From Streptomyces sp. 1222.5 (GTDB taxonomy: Bacteria; Actinomycetota; Actinomycetes; Streptomycetales; Streptomycetaceae): a DNA stretch of 64,000 nucleotides. A model generated the notes under the pieces. That model did no database searches, was not told where the DNA came from, and saw only the letters and a list, made by a program, of their open reading frames with translations. The DNA lies in contig NZ_FNSZ01000001.1 of assembly GCF_900105245.1 (NCBI RefSeq), positions 62,001 to 126,000 of the forward strand, in the 5' to 3' direction. Below are positions 1 to 9,206 of this stretch, one piece after another. A program made the translations under genes and the position numbers. How positions within the stretch are numbered: position 1 is the first letter of the stretch; each line of letters begins with the position of its first letter.

Positions 1-298
1 GCTCGAGGCATGTCGGGACGACCGGTGAGGATGCCGGAGCCGAGGGCGCGCGCCCCGGGCGTACGGGGTGCTGTGCACGCCGCGCATTGTCTGGGGCTTG
101 TCTGCTGCATGTGCTCTGACCTGCGGTGGAGTTGTCCGGTTGTCCTGCCGGACGTCTCGGACGCTGTATCGCGGTACGGGCGGCCCGCTGGGGCGGTAGT
201 CATGGAGCAGCAAGTCCGCGCCGGCCGTTCCCGGCGAGCGCGGGGGAATGTGACCGCGGGCCTACTCCGCCTGCGGTCGGGGGTTGGGGAGGGCTGTC
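1..298. other. Upstream region without a supported gene
   Basis: No reading frame here has a convincing start, ribosome binding site or recognisable protein. It presumably holds the promoter of the kinase gene that follows; I see no clear promoter boxes. Confidence 0.5.
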
Positions 299-2410
299 AT
301 GGCAGGACGCCGGGAGAAGCCGATCGGGCGGGGCGGGGGGCCGATCAAGGAGTTCGCCGAAGGGCTGCGGGCGCTGCGGAACGAGGCCGGGATCTCGTAT
401 GCGGCGATGGAGAAGCGGGTTCCGTTCAGCCGGGCCACGTTGAACGAGGCTGCGAGCGGCCGCAAACTGCCGACGAAGGAACTGGCGCTGGCCTACGTAC
501 AGGCGTGCGGAGTTGATGAGCGCACGCTGGGCGAGTGGGCACAGCGGTGGGAAGCGGCCAAGGCGGAAGTGGACCGGCTGGAGAAGCAGAAGACTCAGGC
601 GGCGCAGCCGGGAACCGGCGACGGCGGCACCGGGCCGGCCCTCGGGACCCGGCAGGAGTCGGTGCGCCAGCCCGGGCCCCACGACCCCCGTCAGATCGGT
701 GGGTTCAGGGTGCTGGGGTTCCTGGGCTCGGGTGCCATGGGCCGGGTCTACCTGGGTGAGAGCACCGGCGGGCGGCGGGTGGCGATCAAGGTCATCGACG
801 GCGCCCGGGCCGGCGACGCCGAGTTCCGCGCCCGGTTCCGGCACGAGATCGACGCGGCCCGCCGGGTGCACGGGATGTTCACCGCGGCGGTCGTGGCCGC
901 CGACCCGGATGCGGCGGAGCCGTGGATGGCCACCGAGTACGTCGCCGGCCCGCCCCTGCAGGAGGTCGTCGCCTCGCAGGGCCCACTCAAGGTCGAGACC
1001 GCGATCAAGCTGGCCGCGGGGGTGGCGGAGGCGCTGGCGGCCATCCATGGCGCGGGGGTGGTGCACCGGGACCTGAAGCCGGGCAACGTGCTCGTCGACC
1101 GGGACGGCCCGAAGGTGATCGACTTCGGGATCGCACGGACCCGGGACGCCACGGCGCTGACACGGACCCAGCTGGTGGTGGGGACCCCCGGTTATGTGGC
1201 GCCGGAGCGGCTGACCGCCGGTCAGGCGGGGCCGGCCAGCGATGTCTTCTCCTTAGGAGCGCTGCTGGCCTACGCGGTCTCGGGACAGTCGCCGTTCGGT
1301 ACGGGCACCACGGAGATCAGCTACCGGATCGTGCACGCCGAGCCGGATCTGGAACCGGTGCCCGAGGTGCTGCGGGAGCTGGTGCGGTGGTGCCTGGCCA
1401 AAGATCCCGAGGAACGGCCCGGCCCGCAGGACGTGGTCGACTGGTGCCGGCCGCACGCCGGGCAGGTGGGCCCGGGCTGGCTGCCCGCCCCGCTCGACGA
1501 CCTGGTCCGCCAGCGCGCCGAGGAGGCCGCCGCGGTCTGTGTCCCCGAAGACAGGCCCACGGTGGCGGAGCCCGCGGCGCACGGCGGACGGGTCATGCTC
1601 GCCGTGCTGGCCGTCGTCGCGGTCATCGCCGCGGTCGCGGGCCTGCTGGTCTGGCACCCCTTTGCGGAACAGCCGTTCGCCCAGGGCCCCTCCCCCACTG
1701 CCTCGTCCAGCGGGGCCGTCACCACTGGAACGACCGGCGGGCCGACGTCCGGAAGCACCGCCGGCTCGGGCAGCAGCCCCGGCGCCACCGCGGGAGTCGC
1801 GGGAAGCACCACCCAGGGCTCGGGCGGCGGGACGACCAGCGGACCCACCGCAGGCACCACCAGCGGCAACTCCGGGACGAGCCAAGGCCCGACAGGCGGG
1901 ACGACCAGCGGGCCCACCGGAGGGAACACCGGCGGCACAGGTGACCGGGGCAGCAGCAGCGGGCCGAGCGGCAGTGCCTCCAGCGGCAGCAGTCAGGGAC
2001 CCGGTGGCGGCGGCTCTCACGACAACGACGACGGCAAGAACGACAAGACCGGCCCCAGCCAGGACTCCTCGCAGCCGGTCCTCGGCGGAACAGGGGTCTC
2101 CGTTCAGCCGCGTTCGGGCACCGTGGACTGCAGCCAGCCCATCACCTTCACCTTTGCCGCCTCCGCGCAGCGGACCGGAACGATCGAGTACACCTGGTTC
2201 CCCGACCAGTTCCTGATCGACCGCGGCTACGACCAGCGCTCGGCAAGCATGACCTTCACCACGCCCAACTCCCAGTACGACACCTACGTGGTCCACCTGC
2301 AGGGCACCCACCCCGGCGACACCGTGCAGGGCGCGATGGCCGTCCAGGTCACCTCCCCCACGATCGACCGGCAGAAGGTCGGCGACCAGTTCGCCCTGAC
2401 CTGCGCCTGA
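299..2410 (+). CDS. Membrane Ser/Thr protein kinase with N-terminal HTH-like region
   Basis: Hanks-type serine/threonine kinase that would phosphorylate proteins on the cytoplasmic face. Start is ATG 299 behind GGGGAGGG; an in-frame TTG lies 15 nt upstream. Residues about 15-75 look like an XRE-type helix-turn-helix. The kinase spans about 135-390, with a glycine loop (LGSGAMGRVY), VAIKVI lysine, HRDLKPGN (256-263), DFG (275-277) and GTPGYVAPE. One membrane helix (VMLAVLAVVAVIAAV) lies near residue 435. A Ser/Thr/Gly-rich linker of roughly 150 residues follows, then an extracellular domain of about 110 residues with a Cys at each end. No PASTA repeats. Kinase assignment is firm; the ligand of the outer domain and the role of the HTH are unknown. 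Confidence 0.93.
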   Translation: MAGRREKPIGRGGGPIKEFAEGLRALRNEAGISYAAMEKRVPFSRATLNEAASGRKLPTKELALAYVQACGVDERTLGEWAQRWEAAKAEVDRLEKQKTQAAQPGTGDGGTGPALGTRQESVRQPGPHDPRQIGGFRVLGFLGSGAMGRVYLGESTGGRRVAIKVIDGARAGDAEFRARFRHEIDAARRVHGMFTAAVVAADPDAAEPWMATEYVAGPPLQEVVASQGPLKVETAIKLAAGVAEALAAIHGAGVVHRDLKPGNVLVDRDGPKVIDFGIARTRDATALTRTQLVVGTPGYVAPERLTAGQAGPASDVFSLGALLAYAVSGQSPFGTGTTEISYRIVHAEPDLEPVPEVLRELVRWCLAKDPEERPGPQDVVDWCRPHAGQVGPGWLPAPLDDLVRQRAEEAAAVCVPEDRPTVAEPAAHGGRVMLAVLAVVAVIAAVAGLLVWHPFAEQPFAQGPSPTASSSGAVTTGTTGGPTSGSTAGSGSSPGATAGVAGSTTQGSGGGTTSGPTAGTTSGNSGTSQGPTGGTTSGPTGGNTGGTGDRGSSSGPSGSASSGSSQGPGGGGSHDNDDGKNDKTGPSQDSSQPVLGGTGVSVQPRSGTVDCSQPITFTFAASAQRTGTIEYTWFPDQFLIDRGYDQRSASMTFTTPNSQYDTYVVHLQGTHPGDTVQGAMAVQVTSPTIDRQKVGDQFALTCA

Positions 2411-2614
2411 TCCACCCTCAGGCGGGCAGGCCCGTGCGCCTACCTCCCGGGCCTGCCCCCTGAACCCTCCGTAGCACTGTCTCCCCCGGCTCGTGGCGTC
2501 GCGCGCCACGGCACGGCACCGCCATGCCTGAAACCAGCCCCCGGCGCCCGCCCACACACCTCGCCGCTCCCGCTGCCCACGCGGCCGAGGGCTTCCTCAC
2601 CCCATGGAGATGAC

Positions 2615-3346
2615 GTGACGCACACCGGACACCTCCCCGTCTCAGCAGCCCGGCGAGTGAGTGCCGTCGTGGCCCTGGCCCTGGCCCTGCTGGCCGCCCT
2701 GATCGCCTGGACCGTGACGCAGCACCCCCACCCGGACGCCCGGCCGGCCGCCACCGCGGCCCACGTCACCGGACCTGCCGGCAAGCAGGTGGTCCTGGCC
2801 CGCGGCGACACCCTGTGGTCGCTGGCCCGGCGCCACGGCACCACCGTCGCCGCCCTGCAGCAGGCCAACCACCTGGGCCGCTCCACGCTCATCTACGCCG
2901 GACACCGCCTGGTCCTGCCGACCGGGCCGGGCGCCCACGCCCGAACGACTTCCGCGCCCAGCACCGGCCGCCGCTCCGCCGCCGGCCCGGGACGCACGGC
3001 GGTGGACTTCGCCCGCCGCCAGGTCGGCGTGCCCTACCGATGGGGCGGAACGGGCAGGGGCGGCTTCGACTGCTCCGGCCTGGTCCAGGCCGCCTGGCAC
3101 GCCGCCGGCATCGACCTGCCCCGCACCACGTTCACCCAGATCCACGCCGGCACCCGCATCGTGCGGGCCCGACTGCGTCCCGGCGACCTGGTCTTCACCC
3201 ACGCCGGCCGCCACGTCCAGCTCTACGCCGGCCACGGCCACGTCATCGAAGCCGCCCGGCCCGGCACCACGGTGGGCTACTCCCCCCTGCCACCCGCGCA
3301 CGCCGTCGACGCCTACCTGCGCCCCACCCCGACCGGACGCCGCTGA
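2615..3346 (+). CDS. LysM and NlpC/P60 domain cell-wall hydrolase
   Basis: Secreted or membrane-anchored peptidoglycan endopeptidase. GTG start with GGAGA just upstream. An N-terminal hydrophobic segment (about 16-36) serves as signal or anchor. A LysM module (about 57-102, ARGDTLWSLARRHGTT) binds glycan. An NlpC/P60 domain (about 126-243) carries the catalytic Cys in FDCSGL (C153), His in GRHVQLY (H200) and H209. The family cleaves D-gamma-glutamyl-diaminopimelate bonds in stem peptides. It lies 200 nt after the kinase on the same strand, so a link with envelope sensing is possible but inferred. Length 243 residues is typical. Confidence 0.9.
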   Translation: MTHTGHLPVSAARRVSAVVALALALLAALIAWTVTQHPHPDARPAATAAHVTGPAGKQVVLARGDTLWSLARRHGTTVAALQQANHLGRSTLIYAGHRLVLPTGPGAHARTTSAPSTGRRSAAGPGRTAVDFARRQVGVPYRWGGTGRGGFDCSGLVQAAWHAAGIDLPRTTFTQIHAGTRIVRARLRPGDLVFTHAGRHVQLYAGHGHVIEAARPGTTVGYSPLPPAHAVDAYLRPTPTGRR

Positions 3347-3442
3347 CACCCCGTCCCGGGGCCCGAACGCGACTACGGCCCCCGAAGACACCGCCCGGAA
3401 CCACTTGCCGGCGGTCCCACCCCAAGAGAGAAGGACACATCC

Positions 3443-4456
3443 GTGAGTCTGCCCCGCCCCGGTGCGGCCCGTAGTCTGGCCGCCACCCTCCTGATGGCCG
3501 TTATGGCCCTCCTCATCCAGCAAGTACCGGCTCACGCCGGCCCGGCGCCGGTACCGACCACCGCCATGACCCGCTGCACCCACGACTTCGACCCGGACCA
3601 GGCCACCACCCTCCACCTGTCCGGCGGCCGCGGAACCACCTTCCCCAGCGACAGCATCGTGCACCCCGGGGACGTCATCCGGATCGTGCCCCAGGAGAGG
3701 GACGAGGTGTCCACCAGCGGCTGGTGGTGGCAGCCCGCCGACGGCTCCAACTGGGTCACCCCCGCCGGCCTCGACCCCCGCCAGAGCGCCGGCGACGGCT
3801 ACCCCGCCCCCGGCCTGAACAAGTACAGCCTCATCGCCCGCCTCGCCGGTTTCCAGCCCTTCGAAGTCCTCAAGAAGCCCGGCTGCCGCATGGCCGGATC
3901 CGCGGGCACCCTGGATCTGCGCATCAACGATCCTCAGGACTGGGACAACTTCGGCGCCTGGAACGTCGACATCCAGCTCTACCGCGAACCCCTCCAGGAC
4001 GGCGGCTTCGAACAGCAGCCCACCTCCACCGTCCGCCGCCCCTGGCACACCGAAGGCCCCGACACCAAAGTCATCCTCAACGACGTCGGCCAGGCCAACC
4101 ACGGCAACAAGTCCGCACTCCTCAGCTCCCCCGGCCCGCGCGTCTGGAACGCACTGACCCAGACCATCCCCGTACGCCCCCACACCGACTACAGGATCAC
4201 CGGGTTCTTCCGCACCTCCGACAACGTCAACACCGCCTTCTTCGGCGTCCGGCTCCCGGGCATCTGGCCCCCCGTCGAACGGCACTTCGGCCCCGCACCC
4301 GCCTACTGCCCGCCCCGTGACCCCGCCTGCTACAGCCAGGTGACTGTCTCCTTCAACTCCGGCGACCACACCACCGTCACCGCCTTCGCCGGCTTCTGGG
4401 GAGTCGGCCAGCCCGCCACCCTGCAGATCGACGACATCCGCGTCCTGTCCTCCTGA
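3443..4456 (+). CDS. Secreted protein of unknown function
   Basis: A 337-residue exported protein. GTG start preceded by AGAGAGAAGG. The signal peptide has a hydrophobic core ALLIQQVPAHA ending near residue 32. The mature part is rich in Trp, Pro and Gly, with two Cys pairs (TRCTHDFD, PGCRMAGS, APAYCPPRDPACYS). The C-terminal half (about 185-337) reads like a carbohydrate-binding beta-sandwich: DGGFEQQPTSTVRRPWH, then TDYRITGFFRTSDN, ending in ATLQIDDIRVLS, a pattern typical of CBM-like jelly rolls. No catalytic motif is evident. It sits 96 nt after the NlpC/P60 gene and may share its transcript. Confidence 0.75.
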   Translation: MSLPRPGAARSLAATLLMAVMALLIQQVPAHAGPAPVPTTAMTRCTHDFDPDQATTLHLSGGRGTTFPSDSIVHPGDVIRIVPQERDEVSTSGWWWQPADGSNWVTPAGLDPRQSAGDGYPAPGLNKYSLIARLAGFQPFEVLKKPGCRMAGSAGTLDLRINDPQDWDNFGAWNVDIQLYREPLQDGGFEQQPTSTVRRPWHTEGPDTKVILNDVGQANHGNKSALLSSPGPRVWNALTQTIPVRPHTDYRITGFFRTSDNVNTAFFGVRLPGIWPPVERHFGPAPAYCPPRDPACYSQVTVSFNSGDHTTVTAFAGFWGVGQPATLQIDDIRVLSS

Positions 4457-4474
4457 ACCCCAGCAGCACACCGG

Positions 4475-4502
4475 CGCCCCGGGACCTCACGGCCCCGGGG
4501 CG
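4475..4502 (+). terminator. Probable intrinsic terminator
   Basis: A 9-bp perfect inverted repeat (CGCCCCGGG / CCCGGGGCG) with a 10-nt loop begins 18 nt after the stop of the secreted protein gene. There is no long T tract, as is usual in Streptomyces. Confidence 0.7.
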
Positions 4503-4883
4503 TCCCCTCGCCTTGGCTTGCTGCAGCCGCGATCGGCGCGTGGCTCGAAGACGAAAGGGCTCAGTCCTCCTGGTCAGACCGGCTCGAACAGCGGGGCAGT
4601 CGGCACTCACGAGACAGGTCCAGACGCGGCCCTTACGACTGGCCGTTGCGTGAGCCACGGGCGCCCGCCGACTGCTGCGCGCGGGCGGTTCGCCCTCTTG
4701 TCTCACAGCGCCCGGGTGAGGGCGTCGAGCCGCTCGCTGAGCGTCTTCGAGCGCGGGTGGGGGCATCGGGTCAGAACACTGTGCACCCTTGCCGGGCTTC
4801 CGGGATCGTGGATGAAGCGGTCCGCAAGATGCTCGAAGATGCAGCAGCGGGGGTGGGTGCTCCCGTGATGTTGAATGCCCCTT
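4503..4883. other. Gene-free interval
   Basis: No supported gene between the terminator and the next gene. Reading frames here lack ribosome binding sites and recognisable content. Confidence 0.45.
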
Positions 4884-5411
4884 ATGGATCAAGGAATAGC
4901 AGGACTCGCGGGAGCGGTCGCGGGAGGCCTCATCGGGATCGTGGGGACACTCGGTGCGGCGCGGCTGACGGGTCGAGACCAGAGCCGAAGCCAGCGAGAG
5001 CAGTGGCATCGCCAGATTCGGCGGGAGACGTACAGCCAGTACATCGTCAAGTACACGACCGCTGTCAAAGCCGGCAACGCTGCCCACGAGGCTGTCTTCA
5101 AGGAGCGCACCGACGCGGAGGCTTTGCTCAGAGGCTTTGAGGCGGCCGTGCACGAGGTCGAGGTGGCGCGCACTCTCGTAGCGCTTGAAGGCCCTGAGGA
5201 GGTTGCCGATGCCGCAGTCGACGCACTGACTGAGTTGTCGCCCTGGGTGTGGGGTCTCTCGGTTGTCTGGAAGGGTGAGGACACGCGGTCGCTGGCCATG
5301 GCGAGGCAGAAGGCGATCGATGCAACTCATCTGGCACAAGACCAGATTGACGAGGTCACCCATATTTTCGCTGCCTCACTCGGGGGCGGCCGGGTCGTAA
5401 CGCGTGGGTGA
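4884..5411 (+). CDS. Small membrane-anchored hypothetical protein
   Basis: A 175-residue protein if started at ATG 4884 (MDQGIAGLAG); another ATG lies 9 nt upstream. An N-terminal glycine/alanine-rich hydrophobic segment (GLAGAVAGGLIGIVGTLGAA) gives one membrane helix. A basic stretch (TGRDQSRSQREQWHRQIRRETY) and a long helical cytoplasmic part follow. This layout is common in Streptomyces genes of unknown function. No catalytic motif or family is recognised. Confidence 0.65.
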   Translation: MDQGIAGLAGAVAGGLIGIVGTLGAARLTGRDQSRSQREQWHRQIRRETYSQYIVKYTTAVKAGNAAHEAVFKERTDAEALLRGFEAAVHEVEVARTLVALEGPEEVADAAVDALTELSPWVWGLSVVWKGEDTRSLAMARQKAIDATHLAQDQIDEVTHIFAASLGGGRVVTRG

Positions 5412-5665
5412 ATGTCGCCTTGGTGAACCGCCCACCGCCAAAGCATTCTGCTGACGCGCGGCCGCCGGGCAGTCAGAGCGAGGCCTGTGGTGAGGACTCG
5501 GCCCCTGCACTGCGACCGGCGAAGCTCTGGGCCACCGCGTCCAGGTCAGAGAGGGTGTCGGACCGACTGCGGCTGCCTGGTGCTCCACAACCGCAGCCGC
5601 CCCTCGATATCCGCGGATACGTCCCTGCCGGCTCTGACGCCTGGCCAGGGTGGGGTTCGCTGCCT

Positions 5666-6109
5666 CTAGTCGAGGCCGCCGGTCTCTTCGATGTGCTGAA
5701 CGAAGGCGGCCACAATCCGGGGACGGGTGGCGTCGGGGACGAGAGTGCGCTCCAGACCTTCCTCGATCCCCCACTCTGTGTTGAACATGACCGGGACGTC
5801 AGCCGGTGCGAGGTTGTTCCTCAGCCACAGGGCAAATCGTGCTGCCAGGTGGGCGTTGCAGTCCAGGAGTGCGACGCCTTCGGGTTCCAAGCGGACCATT
5901 CCTTCTAGGTCCTCGTCGTCGAGGGTGATCCCGAACGTCATGGATGCCCCTCGGACGGAGCCGCCGCTGTCGTCGACGCGGATGAACTCATCCGGGTTGC
6001 GCTCCCTCAGTTTGGCTGCCAGGCCGTCGAATGTCAGGCCCCAGCTCTGACCGTGAGGCGGGGTGAAGACGAACATGGTGCGGAGTTCCGCGATCTGTTC
6101 CGGTTCCAT
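5666..6109 (-). CDS. Probable immunity protein for the adjacent toxin
   Basis: A 147-residue acidic, soluble protein without signal peptide or membrane helix. ATG start behind AGGAAG. It lies 34 nt downstream of the toxin gene on the same strand, the usual place for a cognate immunity gene in polymorphic toxin loci. Seen features: many Asp/Glu (DDEDLEGMVRLEPEG) and a C-terminal segment NTEWGIEEGLERTLVPD. No family was recognised by eye. The immunity role is inferred from size, acidity and position only; it would bind and block the nuclease domain in the cytoplasm. Confidence 0.6.
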   Translation of the reverse strand: MEPEQIAELRTMFVFTPPHGQSWGLTFDGLAAKLRERNPDEFIRVDDSGGSVRGASMTFGITLDDEDLEGMVRLEPEGVALLDCNAHLAARFALWLRNNLAPADVPVMFNTEWGIEEGLERTLVPDATRPRIVAAFVQHIEETGGLD

Positions 6110-6143
6110 GACGGGTGCTTCCTGTGCGTGCCTGGACGGATGT

Positions 6144-7691
6144 TCAGGGGACGTAGCGGGCGTGGCCCTTGACGCCGTAGGCGGCCATCATGATGCGCCA
6201 GTACTGGACGGCGTCCTGATTGTTGGTGACCGTCTCGACACCGCGCATCTCCTTGTTGCGGGGGTCGTTGAGCGCAGCGTGGTACTTGCGGAGTTCACCG
6301 CGGTCCTTGTCGTAGAGGAAGTCCTTGTCGCCAGTCGCATGGTTCGTGCGGAGGTCTTCCAACGAGCGGTAGCACCGCTGGTTCGGTTTGTTGACGTACT
6401 TCGCTTCGACGGCCATTCCATCAACGTTTCGGAAACCGTCCACCATTAGTGTGTTCGCCTTGCCGTGCCCTGGAGGGATGGGTACCTCGAACTCGGGAAA
6501 CCCCGCCACCCGCCTTTGGTAGGCCTGTTCGACCGCCTTGCCGCCGGAGATATCCCCCTTGCGCAGCGAATCGAGCCAGGTCTGGAATCTTGTTCCTTCT
6601 GCGGGCGTGAGCGGCGGGAAGCGGGGGTCAGGCGGATACGTCGGCGGGACTGGCTGAATATGGGGTGTGTTGGCTGGGAGGGGGCGGTAGGCGGCGGGCA
6701 CCAGGGTCGGAACACGGATTAGAGGGCCGAGAAATGGCGGGAGACCGGGCAGGAAGCCACCGTGGTCCGGTTGCGGCATCTTCACACGGGACTTGGAGCT
6801 GTCCAGGGCGTGAGGGATCTTACCGAGCGAGGTGATGCGTGTGTCGCCCGCTATGAGGTCGTGCAGGCCGCCGTCGTGGCCGTCTCCTCCAAACCTCGGT
6901 TGTTCCCAGGGCCACTGGAAATCGCCGGTGAGGGAGTTGTTCTCCATGGGTAGGCGTTGCTTGGCGGTCTCGACGTGGTCGGCGTAGGCGTCGCAGGCGC
7001 CTGCCAGCATCTTGCAGGCGGTCGGGAGATTGGCCATGAGGGTATCGTGCTCGCCGACCTCGCTGGGTGGCGGAGTCTTGCCGACGAACTTCTCGAAGAA
7101 GTGCTCTACTGCGTCCGCGGTCTCGCCGGCCTGGTCGAGGTTGGCTGTCTTCCACGCGTCGCGTGAGTCCCAGTACGCGTCTTCGAGGATTTTGGCGGCG
7201 CTCCGCCAGGATTTGGCGACGGCGCGCAGTTTGTGCGGCTGTCCGAGGAACCGTTCGTTGAACAGGTACTGGTCGAGGCCGCTGGTTTCGCCGACGACCT
7301 CAGGCAGGTCCTCGGCGTTGTGGCTGGCTCGCGGATTGCAATCCGGCCCCGACGGCTGCGCGCCGATGCCGGGGCCTTGCGGACTTTGTTCCAGGAGCCT
7401 GGCTGCCACTTTGTCGTCGCGTTTGAGTAGCTCTTCGGAGGCAGTCAGCAATGCCCCAGCACCGCTGGCCATCACCTGGTGGGCGAAGCCCGACTTGTCG
7501 AAAATCGTCTGGACGGCTTCCTTGTAGACCTTGGCGAAGGCCCGGCCTGCTGCTCCGTCACCCGCCATACCGCCGTTACTGCTCAGGTCTGTAAACAGCA
7601 GGCTCACCATGTCGTAGACCAGGTCGCGCAGTTGCACCATCGACCAGGACGCGTTGACGAAGTTCGCCGTCTGATGACGCAGATCCACCAT
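6144..7691 (-). CDS. Polymorphic toxin with C-terminal Tox-REase-5-like nuclease
   Basis: A 515-residue protein read from ATG 7691 (MVDLRHQTANF); a GTG one codon later is equally close to the GGGGGA site. The N-terminal 270 residues are all-alpha (WSMVQLRDLVYDMVSLL, AYWDSRDAWKTANLDQAGE), resembling the WXG100/LXG-like helical regions that target type VII secretion. A proline-rich linker follows (about 315-360, LPPFLGPLIRVPTLVP). The last ~110 residues hold a restriction-endonuclease-fold nuclease: MVDGFRNVDGMAVEAKYVNK contains the E-x-K signature near residue 429, and the Trp/Tyr-rich tail (DAVQYWRIMMAAYG) fits Tox-REase-5. It likely degrades DNA in competitor cells; a probable immunity gene follows. 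Confidence 0.8.
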   Translation of the reverse strand: MVDLRHQTANFVNASWSMVQLRDLVYDMVSLLFTDLSSNGGMAGDGAAGRAFAKVYKEAVQTIFDKSGFAHQVMASGAGALLTASEELLKRDDKVAARLLEQSPQGPGIGAQPSGPDCNPRASHNAEDLPEVVGETSGLDQYLFNERFLGQPHKLRAVAKSWRSAAKILEDAYWDSRDAWKTANLDQAGETADAVEHFFEKFVGKTPPPSEVGEHDTLMANLPTACKMLAGACDAYADHVETAKQRLPMENNSLTGDFQWPWEQPRFGGDGHDGGLHDLIAGDTRITSLGKIPHALDSSKSRVKMPQPDHGGFLPGLPPFLGPLIRVPTLVPAAYRPLPANTPHIQPVPPTYPPDPRFPPLTPAEGTRFQTWLDSLRKGDISGGKAVEQAYQRRVAGFPEFEVPIPPGHGKANTLMVDGFRNVDGMAVEAKYVNKPNQRCYRSLEDLRTNHATGDKDFLYDKDRGELRKYHAALNDPRNKEMRGVETVTNNQDAVQYWRIMMAAYGVKGHARYVP

Positions 7692-8609
7692 TCCCCCGTA
7701 GCTCCTGCAGACGCCGCCCACACCGTACATGGGGAATGAGCAAGCCCAGCGGCGGGGTGACGTTACGTCATTAGACGGGTGCTCGATGAGGAAGCGACCA
7801 GTTCGCTGCCCTCGTCCGCATGCTCCTTCCTGCCAAGCCGGTACGTCTGCAGGTGTGTTCGCATACGAAGGCGGCACACACTCCCTGCGGGGCTGACCCG
7901 TTGCAGGACGACAACGGCGGCAACAGTGACGAAGGCGACGGGAGGGTGCACGGCGGCAGCCTCCACCAGCGCCAGCAACAGATGTGCGGGCAGGCGGACG
8001 CAGCGTGGGGTGTGACAACGCGACGGCGGTGACGCGCCTTGATCTTCGCCGCCCTTTTCCGCTGCATCGATGCCTCCACACCAGGTGTACCCGCATCGGA
8101 CCGATCGCCCTGGCCTGAGCAGGGATGACTGCCCTACGCCCGGCGAGGCCAGCCCTCGGCGGATATTCGGCCGGGATGGAGGGCGGTCACAGAACGGATG
8201 CCGTAGGCAACCGACTTGTTCGACGAGCAGCGTCCGAATCCCGACGAGCCGCCTGCCGGCCGTATAGGGCTCGCACTCTCCCTGCAACGCCGACTGATCA
8301 CCTCCGTCTTGTTGAACGGACCACGTTCGGATCGGAATTTAAGCCGAGGTGCCTCCGCCGGCGGCAAGGCATGTACGGCAAGAGGGCGCCGAGTTCCCGT
8401 GTGGGGAACCCTCCCCGCACGCCTCACGCGGTCACGCCGGCAGAGGCACACCAGCTTGAGATCTCCACGATCCGTCCGATCGCGTGACAGCCGAGATGGT
8501 CCTAGACTGGTAAAGGCTTCTGGCTAAATTCTGCGGCGCCCCGGCAACCCGGCAGACCCGCAGTCTTCTTCGCCGTCCTTCCTCCTGAATGGCAATCAGG
8601 GAGGCAAAG
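7692..8609. other. Intergenic region without a supported gene
   Basis: About 900 bases upstream of the toxin gene and of the next plus-strand gene. A minus-strand frame around 7763-8020 contains a hydrophobic stretch (PPVAFVTVAAVVVLQRV) but has no good start or binding site. I call no gene; in particular I see no WXG100 partner. Confidence 0.45.
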
Positions 8610-9023
8610 ATGCGCCGCTCGCGTTCTTTTTCCGTTGTCGTGGGACTCTCCCTGTGTGCTGCCCTCGCACTGTCGTCTGGCGCGGCTGCGGACACCGCCG
8701 CGCCAGTTGTGGAGAGGGCAGTACAGCCCCAGCTTCTGCCGGAGGATCCCCCTTGGTCGGCGTGCATCTACTACATGGAGCTGAACCAGCCCTACTGGCG
8801 CGGCCACTGCGATGGCTACCGAGCGGGTGAGCGAGCTGGAAGAGTGGCGGGCTGGAGCTGTGCCCGCAGAAACTTCCCGCTGTTCCAGTCAGGCACTCCC
8901 TACGCGGAGGGCTACGCCGCCGGCTACACAGTGGCGTACAGGTACTACTACAAAAAGTTCCGCAATCTGAAGGCATGCGCGCTCAGGCACGGACAGGATC
9001 GTCCCGGGCCGATCACCCGCTGA
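8610..9023 (+). CDS. Secreted hypothetical protein
   Basis: A 137-residue exported protein. ATG 8610 is chosen because GGGAGG sits 5 nt upstream; an in-frame ATG 21 nt earlier lacks this. Signal peptide MRRSRSFSVVVGLSLCAALALS, cleaved after the AAA-like SSGAAA region. The mature part is Tyr/Gly-rich (ACIYYMELNQPYWRGHCDGY, YAEGYAAGYTVAYRYYYKK) with four Cys that could make two disulfides. No known family or catalytic motif. Probably a cell-envelope or extracellular protein. Confidence 0.7.
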   Translation: MRRSRSFSVVVGLSLCAALALSSGAAADTAAPVVERAVQPQLLPEDPPWSACIYYMELNQPYWRGHCDGYRAGERAGRVAGWSCARRNFPLFQSGTPYAEGYAAGYTVAYRYYYKKFRNLKACALRHGQDRPGPITR

Positions 9024-9206
9024 AAGCGGCTGCCGCACCACACTCAGGCCCCTCTGCGGGTGCTGTGCTGAGGAAGACGAACTACCCGCCCGGGCGGCCA
9101 GGCGCGTCACGGACCCTCGTCGATGGCCTGCCCCTGCGACAGCAGGCCCGCCTCGACCTCCTGGCTTGCGTCAACGCAACGTCGAATCGCGGGAGGTGGA
9201 ACCTTC

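Noticed and set aside
7763..8287. Minus-strand frame with a hydrophobic stretch upstream of the toxin gene
   Set aside because: No ribosome binding site, odd composition, no domain; not good enough to call a WXG100 partner.
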